Assembly: GCA_002336805.1 (NCBI GenBank)
Contig: DDEZ01000013.1
Span: forward strand, 133,962-197,961
Reading direction: 5' to 3'
Source: Bacteroidetes bacterium UBA1941
GTDB lineage: Bacteria > Bacteroidota > Bacteroidia > Chitinophagales > LD1
DNA length: 64,000 bases
Positions 25,606 to 34,439 of this stretch are shown here, piece after piece. How positions within the stretch are numbered: position 1 is the stretch's first letter; the number at the start of each line of letters is the position of its first letter. Made by a program: the position numbers and the translations under genes. Under the pieces are notes generated by a model. It saw nothing but the letters and a program-made list of their open reading frames with translations, was not told where the DNA came from and ran no database searches.

Positions 25606-26577
25606 ATGCAAAAGGGACGCGACCTCGCAGGATTTCTGCACGAGACAGCAGCAGCAGATATAGCCAAACTCATCACCGCCATAGCCGAAGGCACCAAAGA
25701 ACTCTCCCACGCCGTGCGCAATCTCGGCGCGATGGGCCTCGGCGGCTCTATGGACGTGACAAACGTGCAGGGCGAAACCGTACAGAAGCTCGATGACCAC
25801 AGCAATAATGTGATGATGAAGGTCTGCAAGGATAGCGGCGTATGTGCAGGCTACCTCAGCGAGGAGAATGAAGATATAGTGACCCTCAATACACATGGCA
25901 AATACATCGTCTCTATAGATCCGCTGGATGGCTCGTCCAATATCGATATCGCGGCACCTGTAGGCACTATCTTCTCCGTGCTGGAGCGCATCTCCCCGGC
26001 CGGCAGTGATGTGACACGTGAGGACTTTCTCCAGCATGGGTATAAGACGGTAGCGGCAGGCTATGCTCTCTACGGCAGCTCTACCATGCTCGTCTTTAGC
26101 ACAGGTGGTGGTACGCATATCTTTGCGCTGAGCAGTGATGACAATGGCTACTACCAGACTCACCTCCGTATGTTCATCCCCGGCGGTGGCAGGATATACT
26201 CCCTCAATCAGGGCAACCTCGGCAAGTTTGAGTCCGTGGCCGGCCAGTTTGTAGAATGGTGCATCTCGCATGAGAAAGGACCATACTCCCTGCGCTACAT
26301 CGGCTCTATGGTAGGTGATATGCACCGCACCTTTATCAAGGGCGGCATTTTCCTCTATCCCGCTGCCCGGGGTGAGAAGCGTGGCAAACTGCGCCTCCTA
26401 TACGAGTGCATCCCTATGGCCTTTATCACCGAGCATGCCGGTGGCCGCGCCATCAATGGTGCCGAGCGTATCCTGGATATACAGCCTACAGAGCTGCATG
26501 AGCGCTGTGCCATCATCATCGGCTGCAAGGACCTGGTGAGCAAGTACGAGGAGTTTGCACAGGCGGTAGCGGTATAG
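25606..26577 (+). CDS. fbp: Class I fructose-1,6-bisphosphatase
   Basis: Hydrolyses fructose 1,6-bisphosphate to fructose 6-phosphate in gluconeogenesis. The metal and substrate sites are present: LSEENED, then SIDPLDGSSNID at about residues 103-114, and C-terminal IFLYPAARGEKRGKLRLLYE with FITEHAGGRA. An open frame extends to 25483, but those 41 codons run through a repeat element and a -7-like TATCTTTG. The ATG at 25606 gives 323 residues, beginning MQKGRDLAGFLHETAA, and matches the family length. No neighbour of the same pathway. Confidence 0.96.
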   Translation: MQKGRDLAGFLHETAAADIAKLITAIAEGTKELSHAVRNLGAMGLGGSMDVTNVQGETVQKLDDHSNNVMMKVCKDSGVCAGYLSEENEDIVTLNTHGKYIVSIDPLDGSSNIDIAAPVGTIFSVLERISPAGSDVTREDFLQHGYKTVAAGYALYGSSTMLVFSTGGGTHIFALSSDDNGYYQTHLRMFIPGGGRIYSLNQGNLGKFESVAGQFVEWCISHEKGPYSLRYIGSMVGDMHRTFIKGGIFLYPAARGEKRGKLRLLYECIPMAFITEHAGGRAINGAERILDIQPTELHERCAIIIGCKDLVSKYEEFAQAVAV

Positions 26578-26599
26578 TATCACATCCCTTTATACCTTT

Positions 26600-27052
26600 A
26601 TGAAAACACTTTTCCTTTTCTCTGCTACCCTGCTCATGGCGGTATCTGCACAGGCTCAGCTCGTAGCCACGGTAGAGCTAAAGCAGCCTATCACCGGTAT
26701 ATGTAATAATAAAGAGATCTATGCGCTTTTTGCCAGCTTCACGGGGCAGATGCCAGCTGTATGCCCGGTCTCAAACGCCGGCATAGAGGCCCGGCTCAAT
26801 GATGTACCCTTCATCAAAGCAAACCCAAAGTATAAAGCCAAAGGCAGCGTCGACGTTTTTATCAATTGTAAAGGCGAGATGGTAAAGTCCGAAATGGGCA
26901 CCCCTACCAAAAGCAAAGAACTGGATGACCAGATCGCGGCCGTTTTCAGCGCACTGGGCCAGTGGCAGGCCGGCACGCTGGATGGCCGTGCGGTAGATAG
27001 CGAGCGGATGTATAGCTTCCGCATACGGGGCGGCAGGATCACCCTGGAGTGA
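26600..27052 (+). CDS. Small exported protein with TonB C-terminal-like domain
   Basis: The 150-residue protein has a signal peptide (KTLFLFSATLLMAVSAQA). The rest matches the pattern of TonB C-terminal domains: VDVFINCKGEMVKSEM, a helix DDQIAAVFSALGQW, then AGTLDGRAVDSERMYSFRIR. A normal energy transducer would have an N-terminal membrane anchor and a Pro-rich spacer; both are absent. It could be a stand-alone periplasmic TonB-C protein, as occurs in Bacteroidota, with unknown partner. Two cysteines (in GICNNKE and AVCPVS) may pair. It starts 22 nt after fbp but is functionally unrelated. Confidence 0.65.
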   Translation: MKTLFLFSATLLMAVSAQAQLVATVELKQPITGICNNKEIYALFASFTGQMPAVCPVSNAGIEARLNDVPFIKANPKYKAKGSVDVFINCKGEMVKSEMGTPTKSKELDDQIAAVFSALGQWQAGTLDGRAVDSERMYSFRIRGGRITLE

Positions 27053-27271
27053 TAGTGTCATGGCCGTGTCACGATCTGTGACCACCCCTGCCTGTTTTGC
27101 CAGCTGTTATTATTTTCTATTATCTTGTGTCTCAATACCAAAGACGTGGTGCAGTTGCCTGTCTGCAGCAGTGCCATTTTATGAAAACCAACTATGAAAC
27201 TAAATCCTATACCTACGTACCTCAGGCACCGGCCTGCGGGACAGCACACAGCATTATTTATCTCTGATCTC

Positions 27272-30091
27272 ATGCACTGCTCCGTGAGTGGCAGGAGGAT
27301 GCTACTCACGCTGGTGGCTGTCATCCTGAGCCTGTGCGCATCTGCCCAGCTCACGCTGGATACCAATGCTACAGCTTCTATCCTCGCCAATAGGCTCGTA
27401 GGGTCCGGCGTCACCGTGAGCAATCCTGTGCTCAACTGCCCCATAGGCGCCAGCGCCACATTCACAGGTGGTAGCGCTACGCACGTGGGCGTATCTGACG
27501 GCATCTTCCTGTGCAACGGGCAGGCTGAGCTGATAAACCTCTATCATGACTCACTGGCCAATGTTTCCTTTTTTGAGCCGGGCGATAATGACCTCGGCGT
27601 ATTGCTATACAATCTCGGTGTGACCGATACCACTACTATGGATGCCTGCGTACTTGAGTTTGACGTGCGGCCCGTGGGTGATACACTTTCTTTCAAGTAC
27701 GTATTTGCCTCAGACGAGTATGACTCCTTTACCTGCTCCACATACACGGATATGTTTGGGTTCTTTATCACCGGGCCTAACCCTGCAGGTGGCACCTACA
27801 ATACACAAAATATAGCCCTGATACCCGGTACCACTTTGCCCGTAGCTATCAATACGGTGAACGGAGGCTCAGCCACCGGCCAGAATTTCGGCAGTGACTG
27901 CATATCGCTGGCGTATAGCCAGTACTTCCGGCGCGATACTACGATCTGCTACGGAGGGTCTACTATACCACTGAATGCGGTGGTAGCCGTGCGACGATGT
28001 CAGAACTACCACCTCAAGCTGGCCGTATCTGATGTCGGGGATTCTTTTCTGGATTCGGGAGTTTTCATACAGGGAGGTAGCCTCAGTAGCAACGGAGCCC
28101 CGGAGATCAAGGATGTGATAGTAGACCATCAGCTGGAGGATCCCGTGCGTGGGTGTGCCGGTGCTACGATAGAGATCGTGCAGTCCAGGCCATCGGCTAC
28201 CACTACTACCGTCCACTATCAGATCCGCGGCACAGCGGTGAATGGCACAGATTATACCCATATCGCAGACTCAGTCGTCTTTGCCCCGCATGATACCATA
28301 GCACACGTGTATATCAATCCACTGATGTATGCAGGCGCTCAGTCCGGCCGCACCGTGATCCTGTATCTCTATGACAATGCCTGCGGCCTCACTCCGTACG
28401 ACAGTGTGGCAGTGACCATACAGGACTCTATACACTTCTCTATATCCGCACCATCAGTAGCCTGCCTGGGCAGTACGATCCACCTCTACGCTACCGGCGT
28501 ACCATCATGTGTATGGCATCCCGGCGCAGGGCTATCAGACAGTACCGTCGCCTCTCCTACAGCCAGGATGGACTCCTCTGTGACCTACATAGCCACCTTC
28601 TCTACAGGCACATGTACCGTATCAGATACGGTGCACATCACGGTGGGAGCGGCCATACAGATGGCAGACTCCATCACGCTGTGTATGGGCGGCAGTTATA
28701 CCTTTGGCGGCAGTACACTCACTGCACCGGGTGTGTATCACCATACTTTCACCTCTCTGGGCGGCTGCGATAGTATCGTCACGCTGACGCTCCGCGTAGA
28801 TACACCTGTCAATCTTTCTTTCAGCAGGCAGCTATGCGCAGGTGATAGCTTCCTCTTTGCCGGGCACTACAGGCACACTACCGGTACATACCGCGATACT
28901 GTGGTGCTGGGGCCTTTGTGCTATGATATCACTACACTCACGCTATCTGTAGTGCCATACCTCCATACCACGCTCACGGCCACCCTCTGTCCTGGCGCCT
29001 CGGTGGTCTTTGCCGGGCAGACCATCACTACACCCGGCGTGTACAGTGACAGCCTGGTCAGTGTGAGCGGCTGCGACAGTATAGTCACTATGACCGTAGA
29101 TACGGCTCCTGTGTGGCATGTAGCTGCCAGCGCAGTGGTGTGCAGCGGGCGGGCGCTGCAGTTCGGCGGGCTGGCTATCACCGCTCCGGGTACGTATATA
29201 GATACATTCTCCTCCCGGTATGGCTGTGACAGCATCGTGACGCTCACCGTAGATACGGCATCATCTACTGCTGCGGCCGTAGCAGAGACCCTGTGCGAGG
29301 GTGCCATACTGCACTACCATCACCTCACCATCACCGTAGCCGGCACCTACATGGATACGCTGGTCAATGCCAGCGGCTGCGACAGCGTAGTGACGCTGAC
29401 CGTCACACTGCTGCCGCGCGCGGTAGATACCATAGCTGCCGTGGTCTGCTCAGGCGGTAGCTATACCTTTGGCGGGCGCACGCTCACCGCCTCCGGCACC
29501 TACAGAGATACCGCTACAGCGGTCAATGGCTGTGATAGTATCACCATACTACAGCTGGACCTGCAGCAGTCTCCCATGGCAGGGTTTGTGATACAGCCGG
29601 CAGGCCCGTCTGTAGAGCTGGGTCCCATCTATGTCACAGACCACTCTCAGCGTGCCGACTCGCTGCTATGGCTGCTCAATGACCAGTTCATCTCCCTGCG
29701 TAGCGGTGGTCGCCTGCCGGTGGCCGGGGCGGGCACCTACTGCCTCCGCCTGGTAGCTATCACTGACGCAGGATGCCGCGATACATCTACAGAGTGCATC
29801 ACAGTATTTGACAGTGACCTCTTCATGCCCAATGCCTTCACGCCCAATGGTGATGGTATCAATGATGTGGTAGAGCTGTATGGCTCACGCGCGGGTATCA
29901 AACTTCTGTCGGTCAATGTCTTTGACCGCTGGGGCGAGAAGGTATTTGAATCCAATGACCTCAATTTCCGCTGGGATGGCACCTACAGGAGCGTACTACA
30001 GGAGCCCGGTATATTTGTCTATATGCTGAACGTCACCTTTCAGAATGGCCGTGATGTAAAGACCAAAGGCAGCATCATGCTGATACGCTGA
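27272..30091 (+). CDS. Large T9SS type B (gliding-associated C-terminal) surface protein with choice-of-anchor L domain
   Basis: The start at 27272 gives a signal peptide (SGRRMLLTLVAVILSLCASA); an upstream ATG at 27194 and an internal one at 27299 are alternatives. The N-terminal domain LTLDTNATASILANRLVGSG and SATFTGGSATHVGVSDGIFL is the choice-of-anchor L module. A Calx-beta-like segment follows. Next come six roughly 47-residue repeats of the form LCxGxxxxFxGxxLTxxGxYxDT, ending GCDSIVTLT (about 28650-29560). The C-terminus NAFTPNGDGINDVVEL, NVFDRWGEKVFES and GIFVYML is the gliding-motility-associated (T9SS type B) sorting domain. Predicted cell-surface adhesin; the ligand is unknown. Confidence 0.88.
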   Translation: MHCSVSGRRMLLTLVAVILSLCASAQLTLDTNATASILANRLVGSGVTVSNPVLNCPIGASATFTGGSATHVGVSDGIFLCNGQAELINLYHDSLANVSFFEPGDNDLGVLLYNLGVTDTTTMDACVLEFDVRPVGDTLSFKYVFASDEYDSFTCSTYTDMFGFFITGPNPAGGTYNTQNIALIPGTTLPVAINTVNGGSATGQNFGSDCISLAYSQYFRRDTTICYGGSTIPLNAVVAVRRCQNYHLKLAVSDVGDSFLDSGVFIQGGSLSSNGAPEIKDVIVDHQLEDPVRGCAGATIEIVQSRPSATTTTVHYQIRGTAVNGTDYTHIADSVVFAPHDTIAHVYINPLMYAGAQSGRTVILYLYDNACGLTPYDSVAVTIQDSIHFSISAPSVACLGSTIHLYATGVPSCVWHPGAGLSDSTVASPTARMDSSVTYIATFSTGTCTVSDTVHITVGAAIQMADSITLCMGGSYTFGGSTLTAPGVYHHTFTSLGGCDSIVTLTLRVDTPVNLSFSRQLCAGDSFLFAGHYRHTTGTYRDTVVLGPLCYDITTLTLSVVPYLHTTLTATLCPGASVVFAGQTITTPGVYSDSLVSVSGCDSIVTMTVDTAPVWHVAASAVVCSGRALQFGGLAITAPGTYIDTFSSRYGCDSIVTLTVDTASSTAAAVAETLCEGAILHYHHLTITVAGTYMDTLVNASGCDSVVTLTVTLLPRAVDTIAAVVCSGGSYTFGGRTLTASGTYRDTATAVNGCDSITILQLDLQQSPMAGFVIQPAGPSVELGPIYVTDHSQRADSLLWLLNDQFISLRSGGRLPVAGAGTYCLRLVAITDAGCRDTSTECITVFDSDLFMPNAFTPNGDGINDVVELYGSRAGIKLLSVNVFDRWGEKVFESNDLNFRWDGTYRSVLQEPGIFVYMLNVTFQNGRDVKTKGSIMLIR

Positions 30092-30124
30092 GTGGGCGAT
30101 CGAGCTGCTGGTACAGAGAGGAAA

Positions 30125-30152
30125 GCCTGCTACCACGAAAACAAAAGCAGGC
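30125..30152. terminator. Possible terminator hairpin between convergent genes
   Basis: GCCTGCT (30125-30131) and AGCAGGC (30146-30152) form a 7-bp stem with a 14-nt A-rich loop between the stops of the T9SS protein and the aspartic-protease-like gene. There is no T tract, so support is modest. Confidence 0.4.
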
Positions 30153-30176
30153 GTAGACAAGCGCTATCCGTAGTAG

Positions 30177-31244
30177 CTACTGCTCCATCCTGACCAGTGC
30201 ATGCGGATAGTCTATCGTGACGCGAAAGTAGCGCAGCGCCGAGCCTCCTATTGCACCTTTCACCACTCTATCCATGCTGCTGATCATACCCATAGACCAG
30301 ACTGCGTCTTCCCGGCCGGCAAAGGCTACCGGGCCAGTATCATGCCCGCAGAGGTGCACCGATGGTACGATGATCACGTCCCCGGCCAGGTCAGCCTGAG
30401 GGTAGTAGGCCCACTCCGGATGTTTCTGATGCCACTGAGCCAGCACAGACCTGGCTATGAAGGAGCCCGCCATAGTGGGCCGCTCAGTATGCAGCAGCTG
30501 ATGTCCCGTATCAGACAGCACGATACTCGCACCGGTGTCAAACAGTACGGGGATCGTATCGCCATCTACTATCATCGTCATACTGGGATGCCCATAGACA
30601 GCCTCACCATTGGCATCCCGCGCAAATCCCACCGGCTGCACGTCCGGCCCGGAGGTGGTGACAGGCGTATTGACGTAGAGCTCATGATGCAGATAGTCCA
30701 GCGTCCACGCGCGACCCATAAAGAAGTTTTGCCCCAGAAAGATATCTGCCTTCATAGTACGGCGAAAGAGCTTCATCTCCTCATCATCCGGTGGTATCAG
30801 TAGCGCGGGCTCGCGCAGCAGCGCAAAGGGAGTGTGCACCAGCCTGTCCCGTATAGGCATGGGAGCGGGCTGCGTATTATCAGCTGCTATATCACTATAG
30901 AGCACATATCGCATGGGCATCATGCCTTTCAGCATACCCAGGCGGGTATTTTCAGTCAGGATCCTGGGCATGCGATCATGCGGCATCACCATAGATACAC
31001 CACCACCAGTGTCGCCCAGCCCTAGTATCGTATCTCCATTGCGGTCTACTATCTGCAGGTACACCCGGTCATCTATGAATGCTGCCGGCAGGCGGCGAGA
31101 TGCTGCCATGCTTTCTTTGGGCCGGTATAGTGCTGTATCCTGTGCAGCATCCCTGTCCATTTTCCGCACAGCGAAAATATATCCTGCTGCACATGAGAGG
31201 ACCAAAAACAGGGCAGACAATACGAGGAGAAAGGTTTTTTTCAT
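30177..31244 (-). CDS. Two-lobed retropepsin/pepsin-like aspartic protease homologue
   Basis: The 355-residue protein has an N-terminal hydrophobic segment with a cysteine (LFLVLSCAAGY), so it is exported as a lipoprotein or membrane-anchored. It contains two complete aspartic-protease half-motifs: LGDTGGGVSM (D78) followed by DIFLGQNFFMGRAWTLDY, and LFDTGASIVL (D236) followed by GAIGGSALRYFRVTIDY. Each half thus has the DTG loop and the later G-x-x-x-(L/F)-x5-D strand. Bacterial retropepsin-like proteins usually carry one such half and dimerise; here both are in one chain, as in pepsin. The first loop has Gly instead of Ser after DTG. Function unknown; catalysis is plausible. Confidence 0.75.
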   Translation of the reverse strand: MKKTFLLVLSALFLVLSCAAGYIFAVRKMDRDAAQDTALYRPKESMAASRRLPAAFIDDRVYLQIVDRNGDTILGLGDTGGGVSMVMPHDRMPRILTENTRLGMLKGMMPMRYVLYSDIAADNTQPAPMPIRDRLVHTPFALLREPALLIPPDDEEMKLFRRTMKADIFLGQNFFMGRAWTLDYLHHELYVNTPVTTSGPDVQPVGFARDANGEAVYGHPSMTMIVDGDTIPVLFDTGASIVLSDTGHQLLHTERPTMAGSFIARSVLAQWHQKHPEWAYYPQADLAGDVIIVPSVHLCGHDTGPVAFAGREDAVWSMGMISSMDRVVKGAIGGSALRYFRVTIDYPHALVRMEQ

Positions 31245-31381
31245 GAGACCGGTCTTTGCGTAAAGCTACAATTCAGCCTCGATACGAAATAATGACAACA
31301 CATGCTATTATCCACAAAAGAGGTACTCCGAATAAAATGCTCGATTGGCTCTGATTATATGTGCATTTACCTTTTTTCATA

Positions 31382-31397
31382 TACCCATTTCTAGGTG
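31382..31397. promoter_or_regulatory. Palindromic operator-like box
   Basis: TACCCATTTCTAGGTG, a near-palindrome (TACC...GGT), about 124 nt before the start of the AT-rich operon. The first 15 bases recur identically at 48238-48252 upstream of the metallopeptidase operon. Probably a regulator binding site. Confidence 0.5.
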
Positions 31398-31520
31398 TGT
31401 CTTATTGTCCGGATTCAGAGTAAGATATACTTTAGATCATCACCTCTGACGACTATCTCTATTTTATTTGCTGCAAGTCATTTCTTGCCATTACTTTTTA
31501 TTTATCAAACTTGTACATCT

Positions 31521-33065
31521 ATGAAAAAGCTTTTATTGCTTTCATTTATTGTTCTTTTGGGTTCTTCCTCTTTTGCCCAAAATCCTTTTCTGATCGACTC
31601 TAGTGGTGCCACCGTTCCCGCAAATCATATCATACAAACAGATGATGGATCGATAGGTATCGGTACGGATTATCTGGCACCAGCACAGGGCGAGATCCTA
31701 CGGGTGACTAATCATACCTCATACCCATCAGCAAATACGCCGTATATAATATCCCTGGTAGCAAATGAGATCGCATCAGGTAGCTGGCCTACCGCCAATA
31801 CGCCGTATAGTTTTGCTGTAGCGCGGGTACCACAATCGGTCAGCGGACCAGATGGCCCCGTAGATTTTATGGTAGATGGATATGGCAATACGGGCATAGG
31901 CATTATGGATCCCGCATCAAAACTGCATATATTCAATGATCCAAGGGCTAGTGGATATTATCCTAATTCTTTTCAGGTAGACAGGCCTATCCTGGCCTCA
32001 GTAGGATACGGACCATCCGTGGTAGTAGCTATTCGCAATGATATGATGATATCTGCCGATGGCCTCACAGGTATCGGTGTAGCTGCACCGGCTGCTCACC
32101 TGGATATCGCAGATCAGAATAATGATGGGCAGCCGCTGCTACGCGCTACCGCCCATGGCGGCACAGATGCAGCCCTGCATATCGCTGCCAATGGGGTAGT
32201 GACAGTAGGAGGCAGCACTACTACCAGCCCGGGCCTGTCAGGCACAGTCTTCAAAATAAAGGGCGCCGGCTACTGCGAGGGCAATATGTGGGTGAATGGT
32301 ACCACAGCTACTACACACCTGTGGCTATCTGCTGGCGCGGCCTCCGGCTACGTGCTGCAGAGCGATGCGCTGGGCAATGCGAGTTGGGTAGATCCTGGTA
32401 CGCTGGGTTCATCATTATGGGCCAGCTCGGGCAGTGATATATACAATGTAAACTCCGGACTGGTGCGTATGGGAGCAGCTACTGCTTTTCCCACCTACAG
32501 CAAGCTGATGATACAAAGCAGCGGCGCCATAGACCTGGTCAATCCTGGCTCTACAGGCTGGGGTAGCATCATCCAGTTTTATGACAATGCTGGCACTGTA
32601 CGCCACCGAATATATGATGACTTTGGCCCTACCAGCGGCACCAGCAGTACCAATGGTGATCTGGTGATAGAACCCGGTAGTGGCAAACTGTGGGTAAATG
32701 GCGGTGTTAAAATAGGCAACCTTCCTGCCATTACTTCCGGAATGGATAATAAATATATGCTCTACGTTGAGAAAGGCATCTTGACAGAGAAAGTCAAGGT
32801 GGCTTTGACTGCGGCAGGCAATTGGTCAGATTATGTATTTGATAAAGGATATAAACTGCGTAAATTAGAGGATGTACAGGCATATATAAAGGATCATCAT
32901 CATCTGCCGGACGTACCGAGTGCAAAGGACGTATACACTGATGGAATAGATATGGCACAAATGGATGCCACACTACTGCGTAAAATAGAAGAACTAACCC
33001 TCTACGTGCTAGATCTGAAAAAGGAAAACGAGGAGATCAAAAAGCAACTGAAACAGTCCAAGTAA
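31521..33065 (+). CDS. Secreted tail-fibre-like structural protein
   Basis: The start at 31521 gives MKKLLLLSFIVLLGSSSFAQ, a signal peptide; 42 in-frame codons upstream are non-coding and include the operator box region. The middle contains fibre-like beta segments seen in Bacteroidota surface proteins (GSIGIGTD, GNTGIGIMDPASKLHI, GLTGIGVAAPAAHLDI). The C-terminus GYKLRKLEDVQAYIKDHHHL, then PDVPSAKD and LRKIEELTLYVLDLKKENEE, is a recurrent trimeric stalk/coiled-coil ending in this phylum and replaces the S74 domain of the larger collagen-like protein. First gene of a probable four-gene operon (10 nt to the next). Confidence 0.82.
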   Translation: MKKLLLLSFIVLLGSSSFAQNPFLIDSSGATVPANHIIQTDDGSIGIGTDYLAPAQGEILRVTNHTSYPSANTPYIISLVANEIASGSWPTANTPYSFAVARVPQSVSGPDGPVDFMVDGYGNTGIGIMDPASKLHIFNDPRASGYYPNSFQVDRPILASVGYGPSVVVAIRNDMMISADGLTGIGVAAPAAHLDIADQNNDGQPLLRATAHGGTDAALHIAANGVVTVGGSTTTSPGLSGTVFKIKGAGYCEGNMWVNGTTATTHLWLSAGAASGYVLQSDALGNASWVDPGTLGSSLWASSGSDIYNVNSGLVRMGAATAFPTYSKLMIQSSGAIDLVNPGSTGWGSIIQFYDNAGTVRHRIYDDFGPTSGTSSTNGDLVIEPGSGKLWVNGGVKIGNLPAITSGMDNKYMLYVEKGILTEKVKVALTAAGNWSDYVFDKGYKLRKLEDVQAYIKDHHHLPDVPSAKDVYTDGIDMAQMDATLLRKIEELTLYVLDLKKENEEIKKQLKQSK

Positions 33066-33075
33066 AATTAACATA

Positions 33076-33687
33076 ATGAAAAGAATCCTGATTATACTTT
33101 GTTGTTTTTCTCTATTATGCTTTGTAGCATGCAAGAAGGATAATAGCAGGGTAGCTCCAGCTATAAATGCACACTATATGTTTAAAACTGGCACCTATTG
33201 GGTATATGTTAGCGGAAATTACATAGATAGTGAATATGTCACTAATACTGGCAGTAAGAATGACTATCCATATATGCAAATCAATAGGATTGTCAAGAAT
33301 GCTGTAACAGATAGCGTTTACTACAATAAAGAAATTTATATAGGAGTCGGATCAGCCATTAACCAACTTCGGATTTGGGGCTACAACATGGCAGGAGGTG
33401 ATGAACCCCAGGTGATTTTTGAAGCTGATACGCCTAACCTTGGCAAGGTTGTAGCTCAAGGATGTTTCTTCGCAGGTATTGTAAATATGAGTTCACAGAT
33501 ACCTCATGGTGTCTCAGGTACACCAGTCGCTTATAGCATTGACTATCCCAATTCTAATAAAAATCAAGAGTATAGTTACATTACTTACTACTTCTATCCC
33601 GACTTTGGTATAGTGCAAAAAAACGAGCGCAATACCCCGTTGGGAGATTTCTACTGGAATCTTTTGCGTTCACATATAAATCAGTGA
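33076..33687 (+). CDS. Lipoprotein, unknown function
   Basis: The 203-residue protein starts with a lipoprotein signal peptide ending FVACKKDNS, with the lipidated cysteine at about residue 19 and two lysines after it. The mature part begins with HYMFKTGTYWVYVSGNYIDS, then beta-rich sequence. The next protein has the same N-terminal arrangement (YFYNVGSYWVYRDSASGVTD), so the two are paralogues despite low overall similarity. Visibly A+T-rich compared with most of the window. Located between the fibre-like gene and a GH16 glycosidase in a tight operon. Confidence 0.75.
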   Translation: MKRILIILCCFSLLCFVACKKDNSRVAPAINAHYMFKTGTYWVYVSGNYIDSEYVTNTGSKNDYPYMQINRIVKNAVTDSVYYNKEIYIGVGSAINQLRIWGYNMAGGDEPQVIFEADTPNLGKVVAQGCFFAGIVNMSSQIPHGVSGTPVAYSIDYPNSNKNQEYSYITYYFYPDFGIVQKNERNTPLGDFYWNLLRSHINQ

Positions 33688-33688
33688 A

Positions 33689-34438
33689 ATGGCATACCGC
33701 TTAATCGTTTTTCTAGGACTGCTCGTGTTTTTTACTGGATGTAAAAGGCCATGCAGGGATGTAGTTACTTATCGTAGGATATACACAGAGATACCTGATT
33801 ATTTTTATAATGTAGGCAGCTACTGGGTATATCGGGATAGTGCTTCAGGTGTCACAGATAGCCAGTTTGTATATAAATTCAATCAACGCACTCATTATCG
33901 TGACCCTAAAGATACGCCCGAACGTTTTTACAGTCAGTTATCTCCAGGTGGAGTTTTATCTACAGATTATTGTGGCCCATATTTTTTAGATGACATAAAA
34001 ATGAATATTGCATCATATCAAAATGGAAACGTCTACGACACATTTACTTTTCATGGAGTGGGCTCAGAAAGTAACACTGCGGCTATTAATATTTGGAATC
34101 ACGAATCTTATAACTCATCTACATCAGTCACGGGCATTTTTCTTAATCCGTATAAAGTGGGTTTCCTTGATTGCTGCTTTACCTTGACTCGGGATGGCGG
34201 TAGTTACGATACGACAGGAGAATGGTACAGGGGTAAACTTGCTTCCGTTAGATCGGGGGGATATACGTTTAATAATGTTGCAATATGGACGGTCCAGATT
34301 GGTGATGGGACGTCACGATATTTTCGATATCCTACAGATATTTATATAACAAAAGAGAACGGAATTATTAAAATTATACAGCATCGACTTTCCGGAGATA
34401 TAGTTTGGCATCTCATCAACTATAGAATTAGAAAATGA
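33689..34438 (+). CDS. Lipoprotein, paralogue of the preceding gene
   Basis: The 249-residue protein has a lipobox FFTGCKRPC near residue 18. After it comes YFYNVGSYWVYRDSASGVTD, which parallels MFKTGTYWVYVSGNYIDSEY in the preceding lipoprotein, and a C-terminal SGDIVWHLINYRIRK that parallels its LGDFYWNLLRSHINQ. The start codon lies 1 nt after the previous stop, and its own stop is 1 nt before the next start, so translation is probably coupled. Function unknown; co-expression with a GH16 enzyme suggests a role at the surface, perhaps binding polysaccharide (inference). Confidence 0.75.
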   Translation: MAYRLIVFLGLLVFFTGCKRPCRDVVTYRRIYTEIPDYFYNVGSYWVYRDSASGVTDSQFVYKFNQRTHYRDPKDTPERFYSQLSPGGVLSTDYCGPYFLDDIKMNIASYQNGNVYDTFTFHGVGSESNTAAINIWNHESYNSSTSVTGIFLNPYKVGFLDCCFTLTRDGGSYDTTGEWYRGKLASVRSGGYTFNNVAIWTVQIGDGTSRYFRYPTDIYITKENGIIKIIQHRLSGDIVWHLINYRIRK

Positions 34439-34439
34439 T

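Noticed and set aside
25543..26325. 260-codon open frame antisense to fbp
   Set aside because: Shadow of a well-defined enzyme gene.
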